Source: Simmondsia chinensis (lineage: Eukaryota; Streptophyta; Magnoliopsida; Caryophyllales; Simmondsiaceae). Taken from it: 64,000 nucleotides of DNA. The notes beneath the pieces are model-generated. The model saw only the letters and a list, made by a program, of their open reading frames with translations. It ran no database searches and was not told the origin of the DNA. Shown here piece by piece: positions 11,103 to 20,916 of the stretch; position 1 is the first letter of the stretch; every line of letters starts with the position of its first letter. A program made the position numbers and the translations under genes. The stretch is taken from NCBI GenBank assembly GCA_018398585.1, contig JAGTTD010000012.1:22515036-22579035 (forward strand). The letters are read 5' to 3'.

Positions 11103-12396
11103 CACTTGGCAAATGAGGCCAAGCTTAGTGGACCTGTGCAATATTGTTGGATGTATCAAATTGAAAGTTAATTCTTATTTCTTTGGTTCATGTTGTAATC
11201 ATGCAATAGGCGTGCACTCCCTACTTCTTTTCCTTGTAGAGAGATGCATACATACAAATCATATGTGTGCACAACAAAGCTTGCCCAGAAGGCTCCATAG
11301 CTGAAGCTTATATTGCTGATGAATGTAGTAAATTTTGCTTGAGGTACTTGAGTAAGATAGAGACCATATTTAACAAGGTACCAAGGAACGATGATCCAAT
11401 TATGGAGCAAAATGATTGTTTATCAATCTTCTAGAGGATTGGGCAACCATTAGGCAAAGGAGATAGAAAATTTTTGAGTTTTGAAGATTACAGGAGAGCT
11501 CATTTGTATATTTTGAAAAATTATGGGGAAGCACGCTCCTTTATGGAGTATGCTTATTTCCTAAACTTGTTTAAGTTTTTGTATGAAGGTTTTCAGTACA
11601 TACAATTGTGTCTTTTTTTACACCTCAGTGACTATGAAACTATAACTAGGCATTCACGACAAGACTTAGCACGGTGGTTTGAATGCCGATTAAGTATGTT
11701 CTATTTTTAAACTCAATGCCTCTCTACATCATGGTTGTTTTGAGATTAAAATCGATCTTTGTTTTTTCCTTCCTCTTAATAGGTTACACAATTAAGGACA
11801 GAGAAAAATGGACGGGCTACGAATGATTTGTTGCTTTTGGCACAACAACCATTTAACCTAGTGGCTTTGTATGAGGGATATGTTGCTAATGGATATAGAT
11901 TTCATATGGAGAGATGTGCTAAAAAGCGCAAAACTCAAAATTGTGGAGTTGTTGTAAAGGGAGGCATAGAAAGCCGGCCCGGGGGGGGGGGGGGGGGGGG
12001 GCGGAAGCTTATTATGGAATATTAAAAGAGATTATTTAGCTAGAGTATAGTGAGAAGAAGAAAAGAGGGTTTTGTCACAACTATAACTACTATGACACCC
12101 CATTTGACGAAACTGATGAGTCCTTTTGGGACATAGATGTGTCTATCCCTAGTAATGACCATGATCATCAAGTAGAAGCAAGGATTGCGGGTACTCTGTT
12201 AGTGAGACATGACGTAGAGTCAGAAGTTGTTGAGATTGATCCATCAAGGATACAACTTCCACGTAGAGAAGTGCAACAAGAAGAGGGGGAAGAACTTGAC
12301 GATGAAGGCGACGGAGATGAGGGAGCGGAAATAGAGGACAAAGAAATCGATGTTGAAGATGAAATAAGTGATAATGATTTTGATAGTAAACAATAG
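11103..12396 (+). pseudogene. TNP2 C-terminal remnant of CACTA-1 (DUF4218/DUF4216)
   Basis: TNP2 is the large transposase subunit of CACTA elements. Only its C-terminal part remains. Reading across apparent introns: ANEAKLSGPVQYCWMY (11110-11158), then KACPEGSIAEAYIADEC (from about 11277) with FCLRYLSKIET, which is the DUF4218 signature. Then come FEDYRRAHLYILKNYGEA (11476-11530), RHSRQDLARWFECR (11651-11691), and after a GT...AG intron the DUF4216 start with VANGYRFHMERCAK and TQNCGVVVK (11871-11958). A 21-bp G run interrupts it at 11981. The tail (12139-12396) is unusually acidic, rich in E and D. The catalytic N-terminal half is absent, so the product cannot transpose. Confidence 0.8.
11981..12001. 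repeat. G homopolymer, 21 bp
   Basis: Interrupts the TNP2 remnant directly after aagccggccc, where the domain would continue. Second of four + strand G runs. Confidence 0.9.
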
Positions 12397-12606
12397 GGTA
12401 TCATGTTCTTATCTTTTTTATATTATTTGTGAACTCCTTTGATATGTAAATTCTTTTAAATTGTTAATTTTTGCACCATGCAGATTTAGATTATATGGCG
12501 ACCTGTGCCACATCTTCCTACACTGGTGAGGATCACCCTTTGGATTGCAGTACATTTGCTACAACTAGTCTTGTTAATTATATAATTATTCTAATTCAAT
12601 TATATA

Positions 12607-12862
12607 GTGAGTCATTTAGGGTTGCATTGTAGAGGGAGTTGCACTATAGTTGGTCGCACTAGTGAGGCTGGCCCTTCACAGCCTGGTATGTTTCTCTATT
12701 ACCTTTTATGAACTTTGATACACTCAATTTTATAGTGAGCCATTTAGGGTTGCATTGTACAGGGAGTTGCACTAAAGTTGGCGACATTGGTGAGGCTAGC
12801 CCTTTGCCTCCTGGTATGTCTCTCTATTACATTGAGTGAACTTACCTCTTAGTTGTACGAAA
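12607..12862 (+). repeat. Tandem duplication, period about 128 bp
   Basis: gtgagtcatttagggttgca at 12607 recurs as gtgagccatttagggttgca at 12735. Both copies continue through gggagttgcact, gtgaggct and cctggtatg. Each encodes a short segment (GSCTIVGRTSEAGPS and GSCTKVGDIGEASPL), so an exon with its flanking intron of the Transposase_24 gene appears duplicated. Confidence 0.8.
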
Positions 12863-13134
12863 TAGGTGTTGGCAGATTTGCCTCTTTGTTCTAGAGGACA
12901 AGTTTGATTTAAAGTCTTGACCTCCAAAAAGAGAGGTGTTTACAACTTTGGGGAATAATGATAGGTAATGTTGTTTCTGATGTTTTCTAAGAACTAGTTA
13001 TTCCAAAAATTTAATGAGGTACAAAAGTTTGCCCATTGACAATACGCAGTAGCTATGTGCATGTTTGGATGCTTACATAATCCGATTGGAGATCCTGTTG
13101 AAAAGGAAAAATTGAAAATACCAAATCAAATTAC

Positions 13135-13370
13135 TACCAAAAAGTGCACCAACACGCCGTCACCGGATCCCATTAGAACTCCGAAGTTAAACGTGCTTGG
13201 GCGAGAGTAGTACCAGGATGGGTGACCTCCTGGGAAGTCCTCACCCTCAAGTTGGGGGCACTGGGAAACAGCCTCTCTTCAGGTTAACGCCCTGAAGGGG
13301 GAAGACTGCTTACATCCCCCCCCCCCAGACCCTGCGTATGCGGGAGCCCTTGAAGCACTGGGCATATTCT
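13135..13370 (+). mobile_element. SINE with a 5S rRNA-derived head
   Basis: A 236-bp insertion flanked by a 16-bp direct repeat (13119-13134 and 13371-13386, starting TACCAAATCAAAT, one mismatch). The first part (about 13142-13242) is a near full-length 5S rRNA copy: it has caccggatcccat, the box A region agttaaacgtgcttgg (13185-13200), gcgagagtag, and the box C region ggatgggtgacctcctggg, ending gaagtcctc. About 6 nt near the 5' end and the last ~12 nt are missing. The second part (13243-13370) is a plant SINE 3' body: gactgcttacatc, a run of 11 C, cagaccctgcgtatgcggga and gcactgggc. It lies in intronic DNA of CACTA-1. It is unlikely to be a working 5S gene. Confidence 0.8.
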
Positions 13371-13959
13371 TACCAAATCAAATCACTCTTCCTTTTTCTA
13401 AACTCTAGAGCATAACAAAATACAATATGAAACAATTATTTTTTTGTATCAAAAAAATCACCTGCTTAATTAGTCATTTTCTTTCTGAATGACCTAGCCG
13501 CCGTATGCATTTAAATCACAGTTGCAAAAACGGTGTCATGATTTAATATAATAAATTGCAGGTATGAGTGTTCATTTTTTAATGTAATATTTGAGTTTAA
13601 TTGCTTTGCAAAGTTAATGTGTTGTGGTATCGAGGTGTTGATTAGCAATAATCATTTTGGGTTTTCTAAATGAATTTATGTTAACTCACCTTCGCATTTG
13701 GAAAAAATTTGAATGAACAGTCACACAATAATTAATTTATGTATCTCTTTAATATTTCAAAATGAAGATACAATTATGAATACGTTTTAAAAAATAAAAT
13801 ACAACACAATACGCATTATGGAGGCCATCATGACCACTCGAATAACAACTAGCTCAAGATCCATTACGTGATAACCTTTATTTGTCACATATGCATATTA
13901 TGCACATACCGCTGCTAGAAATTGTAAACAAGATGATTACTGTCATCTGGGTGAATTCG

Positions 13960-14085
13960 TGGTTGCCAATGGGGCGTTGGTCTAACAGGCGTACAACAAG
14001 AAAGTTGAAGCCCTCGGCAAAAAAATCCTATGTTCAAATCCTCCATTCCAACTCATCTATCTGCCTACCGAAAAAAGAGAATGCT
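13960..14085 (+). mobile_element. Possible tRNA-headed SINE fragment
   Basis: A box A-like motif (ttggtctaacaggcg, 13977-13991) and a box B-like motif (tgttcaaatcctcc, 14031-14044) stand about 54 nt apart, close to the spacing in a tRNA-derived Pol III promoter. The sequence then ends in ctgcctaccgaaaaaag, like the A-rich tails of plant SINEs. No TSD is evident and the tRNA fold is poor, so this could be a chance resemblance. Confidence 0.4.
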
Positions 14086-15871
14086 TTGTAGTCCTTATTT
14101 TATATTTCTTATTACTCATTAAAAAACTTTTGATTTCATGGCCTGAGACTATAACTCCATTTTTACATCAAATTCCTCTATAGAAATTGAGCTTATTCTT
14201 CATGTTAAGAGACTCACATGGAGTCTGTTTTTCTTGTGACAAGAAACGACAAAGAAAATCAAAAGCTTATTCTTCATTCAGTTTTCCAACTGGTTTCTTT
14301 GTTGATGATCTTTTGGTTTTCCTTTGATTACTGCAATAAAACGCTTCATGTGTACATAATGAGTATGCAATTAAATATCCACTACAATTACAGATTGAAA
14401 GGAACATCTTTGTATGATTTTGTACTCTAATGTTGAGTAATGAATAAAAGATTCATTATGGTTTCTATGTTTTATTCCATGCAGTCAAGCGCACCCCTGG
14501 TCAGGGTAGGGGCTTAAAGTACAAGAAAAAGAGGGCTAGCAAACCAGGGCGAGTCCCAGCGGAATTCCTTCCTAACTTGATGAGAGTGGTAGGAGAAAAT
14601 GCAAAACAGTTCATAGCGGGGATAGGTATGATAGTGCAACAATATTGTCCGTTTAACTTTGAGTATTTTAGAGATATTGATCGAGACACTGTCTCCTAAA
14701 TTCTTTCCAAAGTCAAGGTAAAACAATAATTTATATTTCAGGAAAAGACACTACCTCTGTTCTTATTTTTTTTTTAAAGTTATTCATTGGATAAGTATGT
14801 TAGTCTTACTATCAGATCTTTGTGAAAAGAAAGCTTCTGATTGTTCATACTTGCGCCAGCCTTTTCACTCTTTTTGCTATGATGTGAGAGAATTTATTCC
14901 TAATTCCTGTAAATTTTCATTTAACTCTTGAAAATCAGGCGTCTATAATTCTTATAGCAAGCCTCCAAGTGTTCAGTTCATGGAAAATCTTGAGTTTTAT
15001 ATAGAACTTTTCTAAAAACTGCATTTTCATTTAAAACAAATATGCTTAAAATGTTGTGCTTCTCCTGTTTTTCTGGAAAATTTGTCTGATTTTCTGTACT
15101 AAGAATTGGATAAATGTTCTCCTTTGTTTCCAAGTCTTATGATGTTTTTGTGAATTATCAGGATGTTTCATACTAATAAGATTCTATGTATTCATGTTAT
15201 TGTTAAGACATGTTTTTGCTCCTTGATGCGTGTATGTTAAAAGAGTCGTACTAAAGCAAATGGAAAAGAGCTATGGGGATTGGAGATGCAGCCTCAAAAG
15301 GCCCACTATTACAAGAATAAAATGGATGAAGATCGCCTAGCGAGTTGCCCCTCTGAAATTGATCCTAAAGCTTGGCAGCGGCTAGTTATGTCCTATTGGG
15401 GATCGGCTAAGCAAAGGGTAATTCATTAAATTGTTATCATATATGATTTATAGTGAGAAAATAAATTATTTTACTTATTATTTTGTGGCAATTCAAGGGA
15501 AGAAGAGAAAAGAATGGACAAAGTCGACTGAAACAAAAAATGGTTCACCACGTTGGAGCAAAATCTATTGCGAGGATTATGCAAGAAATGGTAATCCCTT
15601 AAACCAGCTCATGTGATTGATATCTATTTTGTATTCACATTTTAAGTTTCTATATAAATCATTTGTCACCTAGTTAGGGAAGAATATATTCCGCTCATCT
15701 ATTTGTAATTCACTTGTTGGACCCTCGAAAATCAAGCGGGGAAATTTGGTTCCCAGGCTGTAGCTGTATTGACTGGCTATTAGAACAGGTTGACAGATAA
15801 TGAAGACTTTGACTTTATTGTCAAATGCCTAGTGAACATGAAAGTAAATATGATCTGATTTAATAGCTTTA

Positions 15872-16347
15872 TGTGCGGAAAATCTCAACTCCCAGTATAC
15901 AATCCGAATCAAATACCACGACAATACGAGAAGTAAATGGATTAAAAGAGAAAAGAAACAAATGAAACAAGAATTTACGTGAAAACTCCTCTACAATCGA
16001 GAGGGGAGAAAACCAATGGCGAAGATTGAAGCTTTTATTGTTGAATCGAAAAGAAAAATTACAATTACTCCTTTTCTCTTTCTCTCCCACTCTTTTGACG
16101 CGGTGCCACAAGGGAAACACTCACGAATTATAATTGGATTACACCGGACGAACCCTATGTCACTATATATACACGCGTGAAAACGTGGCTCCCAGTCGAT
16201 CGGGGGGGGGGGGGGGGTCCCGATCGATCGGCGCTGCTACAGCTTTAGTCCGTTAATTCTGCTTTTTTGCCCGATTGATCGGTACTACCCTCGGTCGATC
16301 GGCGCCCTCACGGCCTCCTCACTTATTTTCCAAGGAATTTTGAGACA
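15872..16347 (-). repeat. Copia-1 3' LTR
   Basis: Starts TGTGCGG on the + strand. On the - strand it begins TGTCTCAAAATTCC directly after a purine tract (AAGGTGGAGATT), whereas the other LTR begins TGTTAGGAAAATGTCTC. Eleven bases between two TGT words appear deleted. A 16-bp G run (16202-16217) sits where the other LTR has ctccaag. Confidence 0.9.
16202..16217. repeat. G homopolymer, 16 bp
   Basis: Lies in the Copia-1 3' LTR between cagtcgatcg and tcccgatcgatcgg, replacing a short spacer present in the partner LTR. It therefore arose after insertion of the element or is artificial. Confidence 0.9.
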
Positions 16348-16634
16348 AATCTCCACCTTGGCTCAAAATTAACATCAACAATAAAATAACTCCGCATTCT
16401 CCACAAAGGCACCCTTAACCAGGGCTAACACACATCAAACGCAAAGACCCGCCAAATTCTAGCAATGCTCGAATTTGCTCCCTAGTAGTACCTTAGTGAA
16501 CATGTCAGCTGGATTGTTCTCAGTCCCTATCTTTTTCAACTCCACCGTCTGCTCATCAATTAGATCTCTAATGAAATGATGCTTTTCATCTATATACTTT
16601 GTTCTGTCATGATGTGACATCTGACCCTTCGCCA

Positions 16635-18070
16635 GGTGAATGGCGGACTAACTATCATAGTAGACTCTAACAGTGCCCTGCTCAACACTGATCTCACTAA
16701 TCAGACCCCTCAACCAGACAGTTTCTTTGAATGCTTATGTGACTGCCATATACTCGGCCTCGGTAGTAGACTGTGCTGTAACAGACTGTGGACACGCTCT
16801 CCAACTGATAGCTGTGTCCCCTAAACAAAACACATATCCTGATGTTGACTTCCTCTTATCGAGGTCTCCACCATAATCAGAATTTACATACCCATCCAAG
16901 CAACATTTACTTTTCTCATATTCTAAACAAACATCAGAAGTTCCACAAAGATACCTGAGAATCCATTTCACTGCATGCCAATGCTCTTTACCTGGATTCG
17001 CCATGGACCTACTGACTCTGCTCACTGCAAAAGCAATATCTAGACGCGAACAAACCATCGCATACATAATACTGCCTACCGCACTAGAATAGGGAATCTG
17101 AGACATGTACCAGACGTCCTCAGTCTGAGGAAAATCAAATGCTAAAAGCCTGAAGTGAGCTGCTAAGGGCGTGCTAACTGGATTAGCATCCTTCATATGA
17201 AACCTGTCTAATACCTTCTCAATATACTTTTCCTGTGACAAGTATAATTTTTCGGCTTTTCGGTCTCTACGAATCTCCATGCCTAAAATATTCTTAGCTG
17301 ATCCAAGATCTTTTATCTTAAGCTCACTCTTCAACATAGATTTCAAGTCATTAACATCCTTCATGTCTCGTGCTGCAATCAACATATCATCAACGTATAA
17401 AAGCAAATAAACAAAGGAGCCTGTATCAGTCTTTTTGAAGTACACACAGCTGTGGTACTTACTTCTGATGTACCCATGACCTGTCATGAACTGAACAAAT
17501 CTCCTATGCAACTACCTAGCAGACTGCTTCAAACCATACAAAGACTTCTTAAGCAAACATACATGGTCTTCCTTTCCTTCTACAACGAAGCCCTTGAGCT
17601 GATGCATATAGATACTCTCTTCTAGTTCACTATGTAAAAATGTAGTCTTTATATCTAACTGCTCAAGCTCTAAGTCATGCATGGCTACTAAAGACAAAAG
17701 CGCACGAATTGAAGTATGTCTAACTCCAGGCGAAAATATATCATGAAAATCTACACCATGTACCTGACTGTAGCCTTTAGCTACCAAACGTGCCTTGCAT
17801 CTTACATCTTCAACTCCAGGAATGCCCTCCTTTCTTGTGAAGACTCATTTGCAACCAATCAGTCTTTTCCCTGTTTGAGGCTTCACGAATTCCCATGTCT
17901 GGTTCTTATGAAGAGACTGCATCTCTCCATTCATAGCAACGAGCCACTTCTCAGCATCTGATCTCGATACAGCCTCAGAATTCGAAGTCGGCTCACTGTC
18001 ATCTAAAGACTCATCAGTTATAAGGGCATAAGCAATCAGCTCCTTATACCCATATCTCTCCGGAGGCCTG
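16635..18070 (-). pseudogene. Copia-1 reverse transcriptase/RNase H pseudogene
   Basis: RT pieces at 17512-17787 (VDFHDIFSPGVRHTSIRALL, LDIKTTFLHSELEESIYM, CLLKKSLYGLKQSAR) and 16735-17511 (LLYVDDMLIAARD with the catalytic YVDD intact, then the RNase H domain with GYVNSDYGGDLDKRKSTSGY and TTEAEYMAV). One in-frame stop at about 17509-17511 divides RT after LKQSAR. It is one of the better preserved Copia pols here. It copied element RNA into cDNA in cytoplasmic particles before it decayed. Confidence 0.88.
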
Positions 18071-18114
18071 ATCTGTCACCTTGGTCTACCACTAGTTATA
18101 GTATTTTTCTCTAC

Positions 18115-19369
18115 CTACTGACTCATTTTTGCATTATCAACAACATTAGAAACCCATACCTGAGGTGCCGGAATACTCTCTAGCTGAACTACCTGCTGAT
18201 CTGACTGTATCTGTGTAATATCAAGTACCTCAACTTGAACTGAATCACTATCAATGGAGGGTGTGTGTGGCGGATGCAGTAGAGCAGACTCATCTAAAGT
18301 AACATCTCTACTAGTCAGAAACTTCTGAGCACTGGGATCCCATAACCTATATCCCTTCACACCTGGCGAATAACCAAGAAAGATGCATTTCTTAGCCCTA
18401 GGCTCCAGCTTTCCATCATTAACATAAGCATATGCAGGACAACCAAACACTTTTATCTGAGAATAATTAGAAATAGAACCAGACCATACCTCTTCAGGTG
18501 TCTTCATCTGCAATAAAGAATGTGGTGTCTTGTTCACAAGGTAGCAAGTCATGCTAACTGCTTTTTCCCACCATTCTCTTTTCAAGCCTGCATTTGAAAG
18601 CATACATCAAGCCTTCTCAAGTAACGTTCTGTTCAATCTTTTAGCCACTCCATTTAGCTGAGGTCGACCTGGACATGTTCTGTGTCTGATTATACCCGGA
18701 TCTTCACATAATCGAGTGAAGTCACCTTCAACAAACTCAAGACCATTATTAGTCCTCAACCTCTTTATCGGCTTCCCAGTCTATTTTTCAAGCAGAATCT
18801 TCCATTTCTTGAAGACATCATACACTTCGTTTTTCTGCTTCAGAAAATAGACCAAACTTTACGTGAATAATCATCAGTAAACGTTAGGAGATACTTGGAC
18901 CCACCTTTAGAAGCCACTCTGGAAGGTCCCCACAGATCAGAATGTATATAATCTAACGTTCCCTTTGTCTGATGCACTGCTAGCTTGAAGCTGACTCTCT
19001 TCTGCTTGCCATACGCACAGTGCTCACAGAAATCCATTAGTCCTGTTGACTGACCACAAAGTAGTCCCCTTTTACTCAACTCAGATAACGCCTTATCACC
19101 AATGTGACCCAGTCTCATGTGCCACAGTCTCATGATCTCTGCATCTATCATAGTAGATGTGGAAACAGCAACTGAACTGCATAACCTTCAGCAGTGTACT
19201 CATACCCATTAAACTCAAGGGTACCAAGAGAAATCAAGTTTTTCTTCAACTCCGGGACGTGACGTACATCACTCAAAGTTCTAATAGTCCCATCAAACAT
19301 CCTCACACGTATTGTCCCAATCCCCACTACGTTACAAGCAGCGTCGTTACCCATCAAGACAACTCCACC
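18115..19369 (-). pseudogene. Copia-1 integrase pseudogene
   Basis: Contains the end of the protease domain (VRHVPELKKNLISLGTLE, about 19275-19220), the integrase zinc-binding region ([19 protein letters not shown] and [14 protein letters not shown], 19120-18990), and the core with [17 protein letters not shown] and [13 protein letters not shown] (18960-18840). A downstream piece, 18115-18603, reads EWWEKAVSMTCYLVNKTPH and KVFGCPAYAYV. The intervening 18604-18839 is interrupted by stops. This order, with integrase before RT, defines Ty1/Copia. Confidence 0.85.
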
Positions 19370-20335
19370 TTGTATAGACTTATACGTGGAAAACTAGTCT
19401 CTATTTGGACTAACGTGCTATGAACAACCTGAATCCATGACCCACTTATCCTTGGACCTGGACTGAGAATTAGCAACTAAGAGAAACTCCCCATCACTAT
19501 CATCCTCTACAACACTAGCCACAACGGACTTATCTTTGCCCTGGTCACTCCTGTTATCTTCTTTCAATTTATTTTTATATTTATAATAGTTCTTCTTTAT
19601 GTGCCCTTTCTTGTGATAGTAATGGAACGATAGGTTCTTATGTCTAGATTTAGACCTAGACTTCTTCCCACTATCGGATCCCCTATGTTCTGTTCTATCT
19701 CTCAGATGCAAACCACTACCTGACTCATTCACCGAGTCGGATAATTCCCTATCTACTCGTTCTTTACTCACAAGGTGTTTTTTCACCTCATCAATAGTAA
19801 TGGTCGGTTTACCCCTGTATATCATGCTTTCTACAAAGCCCTTATACGAATTAGAGAGTAAACATAGTAACAACATAGCTTGGTCCTCGTCCTTAGGGAC
19901 ATCATCCAATTCCTTTAATTCTTGTACGATAGATGTAAACTAGCTAAGATTTTTTTTAAGAGATGTACTTTCTGCTATACGGAAAGTGAATAACCAACGT
20001 TTCACTGCGAGTTTGTTGGAGACTGACTTGTGGCAAAAAAATGTCTAGTAATTTCTCTCATAACTCCTTAGCAGTTTTCATCTCCAAGACCTCTGTCAAA
20101 ACATCATCTGGTAAACACATCCGTGTCGCCATGAGAGCCTTATCATCCAACTCTTCCCATTGTGCATTGGTCATATCCTCGTGTTTCTTCTCTTTCCCCT
20201 CCAATGCTTTCTTTACGCCATTTTGAGTGAAGAGTCCTTTCTCATGGACCTGCTATAAGCTAAAGCTTCCTTGACCTCCGAACTTCTCTACCTCGGTCTT
20301 AATACCCGATGCCATTGTACCAATTCGAATAACTA
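19370..20335 (-). pseudogene. Copia-1 gag and protease pseudogene
   Basis: On the - strand the frame begins with MASGIKTEVEKFGGQGSFSL (about 20313-20253). The capsid part follows, with MLLLCLLSNSYKGFVESMIY and TITIDEVKKHLVSKE (19880-19770). The zinc knuckle at 19575-19628 reads HYYHKKGHIKKNYYKY: its three expected cysteines are His, His and Tyr, so it should not bind zinc. The protease start WVMDSGCS (about 19440-19418) runs into a stop. Gag would coat the element RNA. Stops near 20230 and 19940 also break the frame. Confidence 0.8.
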
Positions 20336-20348
20336 GGCTCTGATACCA
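20336..20348 (-). promoter_or_regulatory. Copia-1 primer binding site
   Basis: On the - strand TGGTATCAGAGCC, an exact complement of the 3' end of plant initiator-Met tRNA, three bases inside the 5' LTR. Confidence 0.92.
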
Positions 20349-20351
20349 ATT

Positions 20352-20556
20352 TGTGCGGAAAAACTCAACTCCCATTATACAATCCGAATCAAATACCACT
20401 ATAATACGAGAAGTAAATGGACTAAAAGAGAAAAGAAACAAACGACACAATGATTTATGTGGAAACCCCTCTACAATCGAGAGGGGAGAAAACTACGGGT
20501 GAACATTGGAGCTTTTATTATTGAATCTAAAAGAAGAATTACAATCACTCATTTTT

Positions 20557-20587
<31 letters not shown>

Positions 20588-20843
20588 TTTGACGTGGAGC
20601 TACAAGGGAAACACTCAAGAATTATAATTGGATTACACTGGAAGAACCCTACGTCACTATATATACACGCCTGAAAACGCGGCTCCTGATTGATCGGCTC
20701 CAAGCCGATCGATTGGCACTGCTACGGCTTCAGACCCTTAATTTTGCTTTTCTGCCCAATCGATCAGTACTTCCCTCGATCGATCGACACCGTCACGGCC
20801 TCCTCACTTATTTTTCAAGGAATTTTGAGACATTTTCCTAACA
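20352..20843 (-). repeat. Copia-1 5' LTR
   Basis: 492 bp, TG...CA, flanked on the right by the TSD CTTTA. It carries a CT microsatellite (about 20552-20581) and repeated GATCGATCGG-like words around 20690-20790. Confidence 0.9.
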
Positions 20844-20916
20844 CTTTATAATCATGTATAATGCATTGAAAGTTTAATCTATATTAATAATAACATTTTA
20901 TTTATTGACTTTGTAG

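Larger units (their letters stand above)
12495..15610 (+). pseudogene. CACTA-1 Transposase_24 gene, 5' part
   Basis: Plant Transposase_24 (Ptta/En/Spm family) is the TNPA-like DNA-binding partner of TNP2. A plausible start is ATG at 12495 (MATCATSSYTGEDH). Recognisable exons are GRGLKYKKKRASKPGRVPAE with FIAGIGMIVQQYCPF (14500-14660), then KELWGLEMQPQKAHYY, and CPSEIDPKAWQRLVMSYW (15240-15410), and after an intron KMVHHVGAKSIARIMQEM (about 15537-15590). These follow the family order. Stops, an exon duplication (12607-12862) and two SINE-like insertions in intronic DNA break it up. The 3' exons lie beyond Copia-1, at 20917. Confidence 0.75.
15872..20843 (-). mobile_element. Copia-1: Ty1/Copia LTR retrotransposon (Tork/Tnt1-like)
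   Basis: A 5.0 kb Copia element inserted in the CACTA-1 Transposase_24 gene. LTRs are 15872-16347 and 20352-20843; the TSD CTTTA is at 15867-15871 and 20844-20848. The - strand order is gag, protease, integrase, RT, RNase H, the Copia order. The RT keeps LLYVDDMLIA. SMANPGKEHW and similar motifs resemble the Tnt1/Tork group, an inference from memory of the family. Stops and shifts separate the open pieces, and the gag zinc knuckle has lost its cysteines, so it is dead. Confidence 0.93.

Noticed and set aside
13142..13242. A functional 5S rRNA gene
   Set aside because: It lacks several bases near the 5' end and the last ~12 nt, lacks a T-run terminator directly after, is a single copy and sits inside a TSD-bounded SINE.
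13142..13242. A Cassandra-type LTR carrying 5S
   Set aside because: No LTR pair, primer site or polypurine tract surrounds it; the TSD and tail fit a SINE.
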